This document shows, piece after piece, positions 1 to 10,171 of a DNA stretch of 64,000 nucleotides. The translations under genes were made by a program, and so were the position numbers. The stretch covers positions 99,449 to 163,448 of the forward strand of contig NZ_AJKS02000004.1 of NCBI RefSeq assembly GCF_000265245.1. The letters are read 5' to 3'. The stretch's first letter is position 1, and each line of letters begins with the position of its first letter. This stretch comes from Halomonas smyrnensis AAD6 (GTDB lineage: Bacteria; Pseudomonadota; Gammaproteobacteria; Pseudomonadales; Halomonadaceae). Under the pieces are notes generated by a model, which did no database searches, was not told the origin of the DNA, and was given only the letters and a program-made list of their open reading frames with translations.

Positions 1-1233
1 GGTGATACGGGTTCGTCGCGTCCCTGGTGGGGCGCGCTCTTACCGGGGGCGGTCGAGCGGCCGCTGGTGCTGGGCGGTGCGGCGTTCGCGCTGTTGCTGG
101 CGCTGTGGGCGCTGGTGCGTCGGCGTCGCGAGGAAGCGGGCGCGCCGGCTCGCCCGGCGCCCGCCTTCGGCGAGAACCGGGTCATCCGCCCGCCGGGCGA
201 GTCGGCCTCGCCGGCGGCCGGGAATGACGCCGCGGGCGCGTCCGGGCGTTCGGTGCGCGCGGCCATGCCGGAGGCGGAGGCGATCAGCGAAGCCGATATC
301 TTCATCGCCTACGGCCGCTACGACCAGGCCCGCGAGCTGCTGGAGGCGAGCGTCGCCCGGGATCCGGGGCGCGAGGACCTGCGTCTGAAGCTGATGCGGG
401 TGCAGCTGGAGCAGGGCGATCGCGCCGCCGCCGAGGCCCAGGCCGAGCGGCTGCGCCATGCCGACGACGCGGTGGTCCGCGGCGAGGTGGCCCGGCTGAT
501 GGGATGCCCCGCCGAGGAGCCGGAGGACGCGCCGGCCCCCGCCGAGCGCGCGGTCTTCGGCGCGGCCGATGAGCGCCAGCCGCGTCACTTCGGCGAGGCC
601 GGCGACTCGCGCGAGCCCGTCGAGCCCGAACGGACGGGCCCGGCCTCGGGCTCGTCCGATCTGTCGCGCTATCGTCCTCCGGTCATCGAGCCCCGCTCCG
701 ATGCGGCATCGTCCGCCGATCCCGGCCGGCAGCCGTACGAGGCATCGGCCGAGTCGACGACCGGGACGGATCGGGCGAGTGGGCCCGGCGGCGCCCCTGA
801 GGTGCCGGTCTCGCAGCCGGCGCGAGCGCCTGAGCCGGAGATGCCCCGGGTGACCACCCGGACGAAGGAGGACGGCAGCCAGGTCATCGATTACCGGCCG
901 CCGTCGCTGGAGCCGGCCGCGCCCCGTGAGGAAACGCCGCGTCAGCCGGAGATCGCGTTCACGCCCGAAGAGGCTGTCGATCGTGACGACCGCGGTGAGC
1001 GTGATCCGGCGGGCTGGGACGTCGAGGAGGTGGCGTTCCCGCCGCTGCCCGGGGATAATGACGGCTCCGACGACGCGGCGCCTGCGACCGCCATCCTGGA
1101 CGAGGCACGCCATCTGATCGAGGTCGGCGAGGTTCGCGAGGCGCGCGTCATGCTGGAGCGCTTCCTCGAGGCGTCCGATGACGCCGCCGCCCGGCAAGAG
1201 GCCCGCGACCTGCTCGACCGCCATCAGCCATGA
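1..1233 (+). CDS. fimV: FimV C-terminal part (5' end outside window)
   Basis: The frame is open from base 1, so the gene starts upstream and only about 410 C-terminal codons are present. A single hydrophobic segment (about codons 21-38, LVLGGAAFALLLALWALV) is followed by RRRRE, placing the rest in the cytoplasm. Then come a TPR-like stretch (AYGRYDQARELLEASVARDP), a long acidic, Pro-rich linker, and a final helical module with HLIEVGEVREARVMLERFL. This order (periplasmic part, membrane span, acidic linker, conserved C-terminal TPR-like domain) is that of FimV, the inner-membrane polar hub for type IV pili and twitching in Pseudomonas. Its position directly before truA is the usual one. The LysM-containing N-terminus cannot be checked here. 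Confidence 0.85.
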   Translation, partial: GDTGSSRPWWGALLPGAVERPLVLGGAAFALLLALWALVRRRREEAGAPARPAPAFGENRVIRPPGESASPAAGNDAAGASGRSVRAAMPEAEAISEADIFIAYGRYDQARELLEASVARDPGREDLRLKLMRVQLEQGDRAAAEAQAERLRHADDAVVRGEVARLMGCPAEEPEDAPAPAERAVFGAADERQPRHFGEAGDSREPVEPERTGPASGSSDLSRYRPPVIEPRSDAASSADPGRQPYEASAESTTGTDRASGPGGAPEVPVSQPARAPEPEMPRVTTRTKEDGSQVIDYRPPSLEPAAPREETPRQPEIAFTPEEAVDRDDRGERDPAGWDVEEVAFPPLPGDNDGSDDAAPATAILDEARHLIEVGEVREARVMLERFLEASDDAAARQEARDLLDRHQP

Positions 1234-1240
1234 AGAACGC

Positions 1241-2188
1241 ATGACCTTCTTTCATCGTCTCGACGACAAGCAACCCCTCCGCGGCCGACTGGCCATGGCC
1301 GTGGAATACGACGGCACCGCCTACTGCGGCTGGCAACGCCTCAAGCACAGCGCCTCGGTGCAGGCCTCCCTGGAAAAGGCGATGTCCCGCGTGGCCGCCG
1401 CGCCGGTCTCGGTGATGTGCAGCGGCCGCACCGACTCCGGCGTGCACGCCACCCGCCAGGTGATTCACTTCGACCCGCCTTCGCCGCGTTCGGAGAAGGC
1501 CTGGGTGTTCGGCACCAACGCCAACCTGCCCCGCGACATCGCGGTGCGCTGGGTCAAGCCGGTGGCCGACGACTTTCATGCCCGCTTCTCGGCGCTGGCG
1601 CGGCGCTATCGCTACGTGATCCTCAATCGCACCAGCCCGCCGGTGCTCGAGCGCCACAACGTGACCTGGTGTCGCGATCCGCTCGACGCCGGGGCGATGC
1701 ATCGCGCCGCCCAGGCGCTGGTCGGCGAGAACGACTTCTCCACCTTCCGCGCCGCCGGCTGCCAGTCGACGACGCCCTGGCGCCACCTGCACTTCATCGA
1801 GGTCAATCGCTACGGCCCGCTGGTGGTCATCGACGTGCAGGGCAACGCCTTCCTGCATCACATGATCCGCAACATCGCAGGCGCCTTGATGTCGGTGGGG
1901 CGCGGCGCCCAGGACGAGGGCCACATCGCCCGGCTGCTGACCCTGCGTGATCGCACCCTGGGCGACGTCACCGCGCCGGCCCACGGCCTGCACTTCGTCG
2001 ACTGCCTCTTCGACGAGAGCTGGGGGCTGCCCGCCGAGCCGCTGGGCCCCAACCTGCTGGCCTTCCTCGGCGAGTGGAGCGGCGAGCGGGCGGTGCCCGA
2101 TTCGCCCATGGCCGCCTACCGGCGCGATCGCTCCCGGGCGGCCAACGCCGCGGCGGCGCTGGCGGCGGAGGAGGACGGCGATGCTTGA
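1241..2188 (+). CDS. truA: tRNA pseudouridine(38-40) synthase TruA
   Basis: TruA isomerises uridines 38-40 of the tRNA anticodon arm to pseudouridine. The family motif CSGRTDSGVHATRQV holds the catalytic Asp (about D65), with VEYDGTAYCGWQRL near the N-terminus and NAFLHHMIRNIAGAL in the second half. I chose the ATG at 1241 because family similarity begins about 20 residues later and the fimV stop lies just before it. A longer frame opens upstream inside fimV and is unlikely. At 315 residues the protein is somewhat longer than the roughly 270 usual, mostly through a C-terminal Ala/Arg-rich tail. The last 8 nt overlap trpF, which suggests translational coupling. Confidence 0.95.
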   Translation: MTFFHRLDDKQPLRGRLAMAVEYDGTAYCGWQRLKHSASVQASLEKAMSRVAAAPVSVMCSGRTDSGVHATRQVIHFDPPSPRSEKAWVFGTNANLPRDIAVRWVKPVADDFHARFSALARRYRYVILNRTSPPVLERHNVTWCRDPLDAGAMHRAAQALVGENDFSTFRAAGCQSTTPWRHLHFIEVNRYGPLVVIDVQGNAFLHHMIRNIAGALMSVGRGAQDEGHIARLLTLRDRTLGDVTAPAHGLHFVDCLFDESWGLPAEPLGPNLLAFLGEWSGERAVPDSPMAAYRRDRSRAANAAAALAAEEDGDA

Positions 2189-2822
2189 GCATGGCGCGGC
2201 CCTGGGCCGCACCCGCATCAAGTTCTGCGGCCTGACCCGCCCCGAGGACGTCGATGCCGCGGTGGCGGCCGGCGCCGATGCCCTGGGCTTCGTGCTGTGG
2301 CCCGGCAGCAAGCGGGCGGTGGATCTCGAGCGCCTGGCCGCGCTGGCCGCCCGGGTGCCGGCCTTCGTCACCCGGGTCGGGCTGTTCGTCGATCCCGACG
2401 CGGCGCTGGTGGCCCAGGCCGCCGAGCATCTGGACCTGCTGCAGTTCCACGGCGAGGAGACGCCGTCGTTCTGCGCGGCCGCCCCCCGGCCCTGGATCAA
2501 GGCGCTGCGCATGCGCGACGGCCTGAATCTCCCCGCCGCCGCCCGTGACTACGCCGATGCCCGGGCGCTGCTGCTCGACGCCTACCGCCCCGGCGTGCCC
2601 GGCGGCACCGGCGAGACCTTCGACTGGTCGCGCATCCCCGCGCGCCTGGCGAAACCTGTTATTCTCGCCGGAGGCCTGACGCCGGCCAACGTGGCCGAGG
2701 CCATCGCCGCGGTGCGCCCCCTGGCGGTGGATGTGTCGGGCGGCATCGAGACCGCGCCCGGTATCAAGGGTGGCGCGGCAATGGCCGACTTTCTCCGCGC
2801 GGTCCGATGCGCCGATGCCTGA
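2181..2822 (+). CDS. trpF: phosphoribosylanthranilate isomerase
   Basis: TrpF converts phosphoribosylanthranilate to CdRP in tryptophan synthesis. It is a 213-residue single-domain TIM barrel. The catalytic Cys lies in RIKFCGLTRPEDV (about C16) and the catalytic Asp in LAVDVSGGIE (about D184). The phosphate-binding AGGLTPANVAEAI is present. The start ATG at 2181 overlaps the truA stop region by 8 nt. trpB and trpA follow, so this is the trpFBA cluster inserted between truA and accD. trpF, trpB and trpA are grouped away from trpEGDC, as in pseudomonads and halomonads. Confidence 0.96.
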   Translation: MLEHGAALGRTRIKFCGLTRPEDVDAAVAAGADALGFVLWPGSKRAVDLERLAALAARVPAFVTRVGLFVDPDAALVAQAAEHLDLLQFHGEETPSFCAAAPRPWIKALRMRDGLNLPAAARDYADARALLLDAYRPGVPGGTGETFDWSRIPARLAKPVILAGGLTPANVAEAIAAVRPLAVDVSGGIETAPGIKGGAAMADFLRAVRCADA

Positions 2823-2882
2823 CCCTCGCTGTCGAAGCGGCGTCCCGTCCATTCCCTACTGGCGACCCTGTGAGGTGTCCTT

Positions 2883-4096
2883 GTGAGCAAGTTCAGCGAC
2901 CTGACCCGGCTGCCTGATGCCCGCGGCCACTTCGGCCCCTACGGCGGCCGATTCGTCTCGGAGACCCTGAGCTTCGCCCTGGAGGATCTGGAGAAGACCT
3001 ACGCGCAGCTGCGCGACGATCCGGAGTTCCAGGCCGAATTCGACCATGACCTGTCCCACTACGTCGGTCGGCCATCGCCGCTCTATCACGCCGAGCGATG
3101 GTCGCAGCGCCTCGGCGGCGCCCAGATCTGGCTCAAGCGCGAGGACCTGAATCACACCGGCGCTCACAAGGTGAACAACACCATCGGCCAGGCGCTGCTG
3201 GCGAAGAAGAGCGGCAAGCCGCGCGTGATCGCCGAGACCGGCGCCGGCATGCACGGCGTGGCCACCGCCACCGTGGCGGCCCGCTTCGGCATGGAATGCA
3301 TCATCTACATGGGCAGCACCGACATCGATCGCCAGCAGCCCAACGTGCAGCGCATGAAGCTGCTGGGCGCCAAGGTGATCCCGGTGACCAGCGGCACCGG
3401 CACCCTGAAGGATGCGATGAACGATGCCCTGCGCGACTGGGTGACCAACGTCGCGGACACCTTCTACATCATCGGCACCGTGGCCGGCCCGCACCCGTAT
3501 CCGGCCATGGTGCGCGACTTCCAGTCCGTGATCGGCCAGGAGGCGCGCGAGCAGCTCGCCGAGAAGGAGGGCCGGCTGCCCGATTCGCTGGTGGCCTGCA
3601 TCGGCGGCGGCTCCAACGCCATGGGCCTGTTCCACCCCTTCCTCGAAGACGAGAGCGTGCGCCTGATCGGCGTGGAAGCCGCCGGCGAAGGGCTGGAGAC
3701 CGGCAAGCACGCGGCCAGCCTGCCGGCGGCGCGCCGCGCGGCGTGCTGCACGGCAATCGCACCTATCTGATGTCCGACGAGGGCGGTCAGGTCAGCGACA
3801 CCCATTCGATCTCCGCCGGGCTCGACTATCCGGGCGTGGGGCCCGAGCATGCGCTGTGGAAGGACGTGGGCCGGGTCAACTACGTGGCGGCGGACGACGA
3901 CGCCGTGCTCGAGGCCTTCCGCGAGCTGACCCACGTCGAGGGCATCATGCCGGCGCTGGAGTCGGCCCATGCGCTGGCCCATGCGAGGGTGCTGGCGCCG
4001 CAGATGCGCCCCGACCAGCATATCGTGGTCAACCTCTCCGGACGCGGCGACAAGGATATCCTGACGGTCGCCAAGCTCGACGGCATCGAACTCTAG
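2883..4096 (+). pseudogene. trpB: tryptophan synthase beta chain, split by a frameshift
   Basis: TrpB condenses indole with serine using PLP. A GTG start at 2883 opens a frame with GGRFVSETL, the PLP lysine in [10 protein letters not shown] (about K96) and [13 protein letters not shown]. This frame runs correctly to about codon 280 (ETGKHAASL), turns into Arg/Ala-rich nonsense and stops at 3770. The rest of TrpB ([41 protein letters not shown]) continues without loss in the next frame to 4096. The break falls in 3722-3735, a CCGGCGGCGCGCC run. Restoring one base would give about 404 residues, the normal length. A sequencing or assembly error in the GC-rich run is as likely as a true mutation, because every other part of the gene is intact and trpA downstream is normal. 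Confidence 0.88.
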
Positions 4097-4105
4097 GGGA
4101 CACCG

Positions 4106-4909
4106 ATGAATCGTATCGACCAACGCTTCGCCGCGCTCAAGGCGCAGGGCCGCCGTGCGCTGATTCCCTACATCACCGCCGGCGACCCCGCCCCCGAGCA
4201 CACCGTGGGCTTCATGCACGCCCTCGTGCGGGCCGGCGCCGACGTCATCGAGCTGGGCGTGCCGTTCTCCGACCCCATGGCCGATGGCCCGGTGATCCAG
4301 AAGGCCTGCGAGCGGGCCCTGGTGCACGGCGTGCGCCTGACCGACCTGATCGAGATGGTGCGCGAGTTCCGTCGCGACGACGCCGAGACCCCGGTGGTGC
4401 TGATGGGCTATCTCAACCCGGTCGAGCGGATGGGCCTCGAGGCCTTCGCCGACGCCGCGCGGGACGCCGGCATCGACGGCGTGCTGCTGGTCGACATGCC
4501 GCCGGAGGAGGCCGATCTGATGGGGCCGGCGCTCAAGGCGCGCGGTCTGGCCTCGATCTTCCTGGTCGCCCCTACCACTTCCCGGGCCCGGGCCGCTACA
4601 ATATGCGCCCATGGCGAAGGCTATCTCTACTATGTCTCGCTCAAGGGCGTCACGGGCGGTGCCAGCGTCGATGCCGCCGACGTCGCCGAGCACCTGGCGC
4701 CGCTGCGCGAAATGACCGAGCTGCCGCTGTGCGTCGGCTTCGGCATCCGCGACGGGGCCTCGGCCGCCGAGGTCGGCCGCGTGGCCGACGGCGTGATCGT
4801 CGGCAGTGCGCTGGTCTCGCGCATCGCCGAGCATGCCGAGCGGCCCGAGGCGATTCCCGCCGAGCTGGAAGCCGTGCTGGGCGAGATGCGCCAGGCCCTG
4901 GACGCCTGA
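4106..4909 (+). CDS. trpA: tryptophan synthase alpha chain
   Basis: TrpA cleaves indole-3-glycerol phosphate and channels indole to TrpB. At 267 residues it has the normal length. The catalytic Glu49 and Asp60 sit in [19 protein letters not shown] at the same numbers as in the E. coli enzyme. The phosphate-binding [13 protein letters not shown] and GSALVSRI are present near the C-terminus. It starts 9 nt after trpB. TrpA needs TrpB for efficient activity, so the trpB frameshift would matter physiologically if real. Confidence 0.97.
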   Translation: MNRIDQRFAALKAQGRRALIPYITAGDPAPEHTVGFMHALVRAGADVIELGVPFSDPMADGPVIQKACERALVHGVRLTDLIEMVREFRRDDAETPVVLMGYLNPVERMGLEAFADAARDAGIDGVLLVDMPPEEADLMGPALKARGLASIFLVAPTTSRARAATICAHGEGYLYYVSLKGVTGGASVDAADVAEHLAPLREMTELPLCVGFGIRDGASAAEVGRVADGVIVGSALVSRIAEHAERPEAIPAELEAVLGEMRQALDA

Positions 4910-4933
4910 CAGACCCCGAACACCGATTCGTCA

Positions 4934-4957
4934 GTCGCCCCCTCAAGATGGGGCGAC
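4934..4957. other. Perfect inverted repeat in the accD leader
   Basis: Arms GTCGCCCC (4934-4941) and GGGGCGAC (4950-4957) flank an 8-nt loop in the 73-nt trpA-accD gap. On the plus strand the hairpin is followed by CGCAAAAAA, not a T-run, so it is a poor terminator for trpA. It ends about 25 nt before the accD ATG and could be an mRNA structure affecting accD translation. Confidence 0.6.
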
Positions 4958-4982
4958 CGCAAAAAATGGAAGCGTTTCTGAC

Positions 4983-5969
<987 letters not shown>

Positions 5970-5976
5970 TCGCCAC

Positions 5977-7323
5977 ATGAACGACGCTCGTTCCGCTTCC
6001 CTCGAGGACTGGCTGGCGCGGCTGGAGGCGGCGCACCCGGTGAGCATCGACCTCGGCCTCGAGCGAGTGGCCGAGGTCGCCCGGCGCATGGGGCTGCTCG
6101 ATGGGCCCATCGCCGGGCGCGTGATCACCGTGGCCGGCACCAACGGTAAGGGCTCCACCGTGGCCATGCTGGAGTCGCTGGCCCGGGCACACGGGATCGG
6201 CACGGCCACCTACACCTCGCCCCATCTGCTGCGCTACAACGAGCGCCTGCGCCTCGACGGCGTTGAGGCCGGCGATGCCGAGCTGGTGGCGGGCTTCGAG
6301 GCCGTCGAGGCCGCGCGTCTCGACGGCGAGCCGATCAGCCTGACCTACTTCGAGGCCGGTACCCTGGGCGCGCTGCACGCCATCCGCGGGCGTGCGCCCG
6401 AGCTCGCCATCCTCGAGGTCGGCCTCGGCGGCCGCCTGGATGCGGTCAACGTGCTCGACGCCGACGTGGCGGTGGTGACCACCATCGCTCGCGACCATGC
6501 CGCCTATCTGGGTGACGACCTCGAGGTCATCGGCCGCGAGAAGGCCGGCATCATGCGCGCGGGCCGCCCCGCGGTGCTGGGCAGCCAGGCACTTCCGCAA
6601 AGCGTGGCCGCCACCGCCGAGGCGCTGGGCGCCGAGGTGCATGCCCTGGGCACGGCATTCACGCGTGCCGCATGCCGGCGCGAGACCCTCGGCCGAGAAG
6701 CGGGCGAGGGCGGCTGGACCTGGCAGGGGCATGATGTCGCGGGCGCCGAGGCGCGCCTCGAGGCGTTGCCCGATCCGGGCCTGCCGCTGGACAACGCCGC
6801 CACCGCGCTGCAGGCCTTCGCGCTGGGCGGCTGGGCGTTGCAGCCCGATGCCTGCCGGCGAGCTCTGGCCGGCGTCGAGCTGCCCGGGCGCATGCAGTGG
6901 CGCGGCCAGTGGTGCCTGGACGTCGGTCACAATCCCCATGCCGCGACCTACCTGGCCGAACGCCTGGCCGAGCGGCCCTGCGAGGGGCGCACCGTCGCTC
7001 TGCTGGGCATGCTCGCCGACAAGGACGCCGAGGGCGTGATCGGCGCCCTGGCGCCGGTGATCGACGCCTGGCTGCCGGTGAGCCTGGCGGGCGATCGGGC
7101 GCGCAGCGCCCAGGCGCTGGCCGAGACCCTCGAGGCGCTCGGCCAGCCGGTGTGGCACCGGGCCGACTCCCCGGCGGCCGGCGTGGCCTGGCTGAGCGAG
7201 CGGCTGAGCCCGGCGGACCGGGTCCTGGTCTGTGGCTCCTTCTTCACCGTGGCCGATGTACTGGCGGCCTGGGCCGAGCCGGCGCAGGCTGCTGCGGAGG
7301 CCGGCAGCGAGGGAACGAGATGA
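5977..7323 (+). CDS. folC: bifunctional folylpolyglutamate/dihydrofolate synthase
   Basis: FolC adds glutamate to dihydropteroate and to folates. The Mur-ligase-type P-loop is VAGTNGKGSTVAML (about 52-65). It is followed by HLLRYNERLRLDG and LEVGLGGRLDAVN, which contribute Mg and ATP contacts. CLDVGHNPHA and LLGMLADKDAEGV mark the C-terminal Mur-ligase domain. The 448 residues are a normal length. The gene lies 7 nt after accD and its stop overlaps the next start as ATGA, so accD-folC-dedD-cvpA look like one transcription unit. Confidence 0.96.
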   Translation: MNDARSASLEDWLARLEAAHPVSIDLGLERVAEVARRMGLLDGPIAGRVITVAGTNGKGSTVAMLESLARAHGIGTATYTSPHLLRYNERLRLDGVEAGDAELVAGFEAVEAARLDGEPISLTYFEAGTLGALHAIRGRAPELAILEVGLGGRLDAVNVLDADVAVVTTIARDHAAYLGDDLEVIGREKAGIMRAGRPAVLGSQALPQSVAATAEALGAEVHALGTAFTRAACRRETLGREAGEGGWTWQGHDVAGAEARLEALPDPGLPLDNAATALQAFALGGWALQPDACRRALAGVELPGRMQWRGQWCLDVGHNPHAATYLAERLAERPCEGRTVALLGMLADKDAEGVIGALAPVIDAWLPVSLAGDRARSAQALAETLEALGQPVWHRADSPAAGVAWLSERLSPADRVLVCGSFFTVADVLAAWAEPAQAAAEAGSEGTR

Positions 7324-8012
7324 AGTACGGATGGCGAGAGCGGATCAGCGGTGCGCTGATCCTGTTGGCCCTGGCGGTGATCTTCCTGCCGCTGCTGTTC
7401 GATGATCCGGCGCCGCGGGAAGATCGCCCGCAGCCGACCATGAGCATCGAGCAGCCGATCGAGGTGCCGCACCGCGAGCCCGAGGCACCCGAGCCTCCGG
7501 ACGAGCTGGCGTCCAGCGACCCGGTGTCGGGCGGCGATGACGTCGTCTCGGTCGAGGCGGGGCAGGCGCCGGCCGATGCCTCGTCCTCCGACGGCGACGA
7601 CGCGTCGACCGACCAGGACAGGGCGCAGGAGCGCCCGACCGAGGTCGAGGCGACGGCCGGTTCCGGTGATGCCGCGGCATCGTCCGAGGCCGATGCGCCC
7701 GCCTCGGACCCCATCGCCGATCTGGCCCGCGCCGCCGACGAGCGCATGGCGGCCGCCGACGCGCCGACCCGCGAGGCGGTCTCCGGCGGCGAGTGGGCGG
7801 TGCAGGTGGGCAGCTTCGGCGAGCCGGCCAACGCCGAGCGCCTCGAGACACGCCTCGAGGATCAGGGCTTCCCCGCCTATCGGCGTCCGCGCAACAACGA
7901 TCTGACCACCGTATACGTCGGGCCCTATGCCAGCAGCGAGGTCGCCGAGCAGGCGATGACCGAGCTCAAGGCCGACCTCAATCTTCAGGGCCTGCTGGTG
8001 GAGACGGAATAA
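7320..8012 (+). CDS. DedD-like SPOR-domain cell-division protein
   Basis: The protein is predicted to be a single-pass inner-membrane protein: a short cytoplasmic N-terminus, a hydrophobic segment at about 12-28 (ALILLALAVIFLPLLF), then a long Ser/Asp/Ala-rich periplasmic linker. A C-terminal SPOR domain (about 153-230) begins GEWAVQVGSFGEPANAERL and contains VYVGPYASSEVAEQAM. SPOR domains bind denuded glycan strands at the septum. DedD of E. coli has this layout and the same neighbours (folC before, cvpA after). The 230 residues fit. The start ATG overlaps the folC stop by 4 nt. Confidence 0.88.
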   Translation: MKYGWRERISGALILLALAVIFLPLLFDDPAPREDRPQPTMSIEQPIEVPHREPEAPEPPDELASSDPVSGGDDVVSVEAGQAPADASSSDGDDASTDQDRAQERPTEVEATAGSGDAAASSEADAPASDPIADLARAADERMAAADAPTREAVSGGEWAVQVGSFGEPANAERLETRLEDQGFPAYRRPRNNDLTTVYVGPYASSEVAEQAMTELKADLNLQGLLVETE

Positions 8013-8016
8013 GGTC

Positions 8017-8589
8017 ATGACCCTGACCTGGCTGGATTGGCTGTTCGTGGCGGTGCTCGCCGTCACCGGTATCGCCGGGCTGGTGCGCGGCCTGGTCCGC
8101 GAGGCCCTGGGCCTGGCGGCCTGGGTGGTGGCGCTGCTGGCGGCGCGCTGGCTCGCCGCGCCCCTGGCCGCCCAGCTCGATGGCCTGATCGACAGCCCCG
8201 ACGGGCGTCTGATCCTGGCCTTCGTGCTGGTGGTGCTGGGCGTGATCCTGGCCTGCGGGGTGATCATCCGCCTGATTCAGGCCGCCGTGGAGTGGGTCGG
8301 CATGGGCCTGCTCAACCGCGTGGCCGGTGCCGCCTTCGGCCTGGCCAAGGGCGGCGCCATCCTGGTGGTGGCGACCCTGCTGATCGGCCTGACCCCCTTG
8401 CAACAACTCGAGGCCTGGCAGCAGGCCAGCCTGCGGCCTCCCTTCCAGCAGCTGAAGGACTGGGCGATCGGCCGCCTGGCCGCCTGGGAAGGGCGGCTGC
8501 CGGTATCCCCCGAATCCCTCGGCGATCCCGCCTCGCTGATGCCATCGCAGGCACCGGACGAGCGGATCGCTACCCCCCGACATGATTGA
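8017..8589 (+). CDS. cvpA: CvpA family membrane protein
   Basis: A 190-residue integral membrane protein with about four predicted spans (TWLDWLFVAVLAVTGIAGLV, ALGLAAWVVALLAARWL, LILAFVLVVLGVILACGVII, LAKGGAILVVATLLIGL). CvpA is named for colicin V production and its gene commonly lies just upstream of purF, as here. Its biochemical role is not settled; links to envelope homeostasis have been reported. It begins 4 nt after the SPOR gene, consistent with one operon. Confidence 0.9.
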   Translation: MTLTWLDWLFVAVLAVTGIAGLVRGLVREALGLAAWVVALLAARWLAAPLAAQLDGLIDSPDGRLILAFVLVVLGVILACGVIIRLIQAAVEWVGMGLLNRVAGAAFGLAKGGAILVVATLLIGLTPLQQLEAWQQASLRPPFQQLKDWAIGRLAAWEGRLPVSPESLGDPASLMPSQAPDERIATPRHD

Positions 8590-8638
8590 TCGAGGCGGCC
8601 GCAGTGCCGCCCAACCAAGGCAAGCGAGGTAAGGTGTA

Positions 8639-10159
8639 ATGTGCGGTATCGTGGGCCTGATGGCCAAGCAGGCGGTGAACCAGGGGATCTACGATGCCCT
8701 GACGGTGCTCCAGCACCGAGGCCAGGATGCCGCCGGCATGATGACCTGGAACGACGGTCGCTTCCTGCTGCGCAAGAGCAACGGTCTGGTGCGCGACGTC
8801 TTCCACACCCGCCACATGGCACGTCTCCAGGGTAACCTGGGCATCGGCCACGTGCGCTATCCCACGGCCGGCTCCTCCAGTGAGGCGGAATCCCAGCCGT
8901 TCTACGTCAACTCGCCGTACGGCATCTCGCTGGCCCACAACGGCAACCTGACCAACGCCGACCAGCTCAAGCAGGAGCTGTTCTCCTCCGACCTGCGCCA
9001 CATCAACACCAGCTCCGACTCCGAGGTGCTGCTCAACGTCTTCGCCCACGAGCTGGGCAAGCAGGGGCCGCACCTGGCGCCGGGCGACATCTTCGACGCC
9101 GTGCGTCGCGTGCATCGTCGCTGCCTGGGCGGCTACGCCGCGGTGGCGATCATCAACGGCGTGGGCATGGTGGCCTTCCGCGACCCGCACGGCATCCGTC
9201 CGGTGGTGTTCGGCAGCCGCGACGAGGGCGAGGGCCAGGAAGTGATGATCGCCTCCGAGTCGGTGGCGCTGGACGTGGGGGGCTTCAAGCTGCATCGCGA
9301 CCTGGCCCCGGGCGAGGCGATCTTCGTCAGCATGGACGGCGAGATCCATACCCAGCAGTGCGCCGACGCACCGCGTCTGACCCCCTGCATCTTCGAGCAC
9401 GTCTATCTGGCGCGCCCGGATACCCTGCTCGACGGCGCCTATGTCTACGGCACCCGCATGGCGATGGGGCGCAAACTCGCCGATCGCATCAAGCACGAGT
9501 GGCCGGATCACGACATCGACGTGGTGATCCCGATTCCCGACACCTCGCGGACCTCGGCCCTGGAGCTGGCTCAGCACCTGGGCGTGACCTACCGCGAAGG
9601 CTTCATGAAGAACCGCTACATCGGGCGGACCTTCATCATGCCGGGGCAGACCCAGCGCAAGAAGTCGGTGCGCCAGAAGCTCAATGCCATCGACATCGAG
9701 TTCGAGGGCAAGAACGTGCTGCTGGTCGACGACTCCATCGTGCGCGGGACCACCTGTAACCAGATCATCCAGATGGCCCGGGAAGCCGGCGCGAAGAACG
9801 TCTATTTCGCCTCCGCGGCGCCGCCCGTGCGCTATCCCAACGTCTACGGCATCGACATGCCGGCGGCCAGCGAGCTGATCGCTCACGGCCGCACCGAGGA
9901 CGAGGTGGGCGAGCTGATCGGCGCCGACCGCATGATCTACCAGGACCTCGAGGACCTGAAGACGGCCTGTCGCGAGATCAACCCGGCGCTGGACGAGTTC
10001 GACTGCTCGGTGTTCGATGGTCGCTATACCACCGGCGACATCGATGACGCCTATCTGGCCGCCCTGGAAGCCAGCCGTAACGACGACGCCAAGTCCGAGC
10101 AGAGCGCCGGCGACCACGCGCTGGTGGGCATGCACAATCAGGAAGACGACACCGACTGA
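8639..10159 (+). CDS. purF: amidophosphoribosyltransferase
   Basis: PurF makes phosphoribosylamine from PRPP and glutamine, the first step of purine synthesis. The protein starts MCGIVGLM, so removing Met exposes the nucleophilic Cys directly with no propeptide, as in E. coli. GLN-domain residues are seen in [12 protein letters not shown] and [10 protein letters not shown]. The PRPP-binding loop is [12 protein letters not shown] (about 361-372). The 506 residues are normal. Start ATG 8639 is fixed by the need for Cys at position 2. Confidence 0.97.
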   Translation: MCGIVGLMAKQAVNQGIYDALTVLQHRGQDAAGMMTWNDGRFLLRKSNGLVRDVFHTRHMARLQGNLGIGHVRYPTAGSSSEAESQPFYVNSPYGISLAHNGNLTNADQLKQELFSSDLRHINTSSDSEVLLNVFAHELGKQGPHLAPGDIFDAVRRVHRRCLGGYAAVAIINGVGMVAFRDPHGIRPVVFGSRDEGEGQEVMIASESVALDVGGFKLHRDLAPGEAIFVSMDGEIHTQQCADAPRLTPCIFEHVYLARPDTLLDGAYVYGTRMAMGRKLADRIKHEWPDHDIDVVIPIPDTSRTSALELAQHLGVTYREGFMKNRYIGRTFIMPGQTQRKKSVRQKLNAIDIEFEGKNVLLVDDSIVRGTTCNQIIQMAREAGAKNVYFASAAPPVRYPNVYGIDMPAASELIAHGRTEDEVGELIGADRMIYQDLEDLKTACREINPALDEFDCSVFDGRYTTGDIDDAYLAALEASRNDDAKSEQSAGDHALVGMHNQEDDTD

Positions 10160-10171
10160 CAGGAAGGCGCC

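Noticed and set aside
3715..3775. Programmed frameshift in trpB
   Set aside because: No slippery heptamer, internal ribosome site or downstream structure of the known kind is evident, and TrpB is not known to use recoding.
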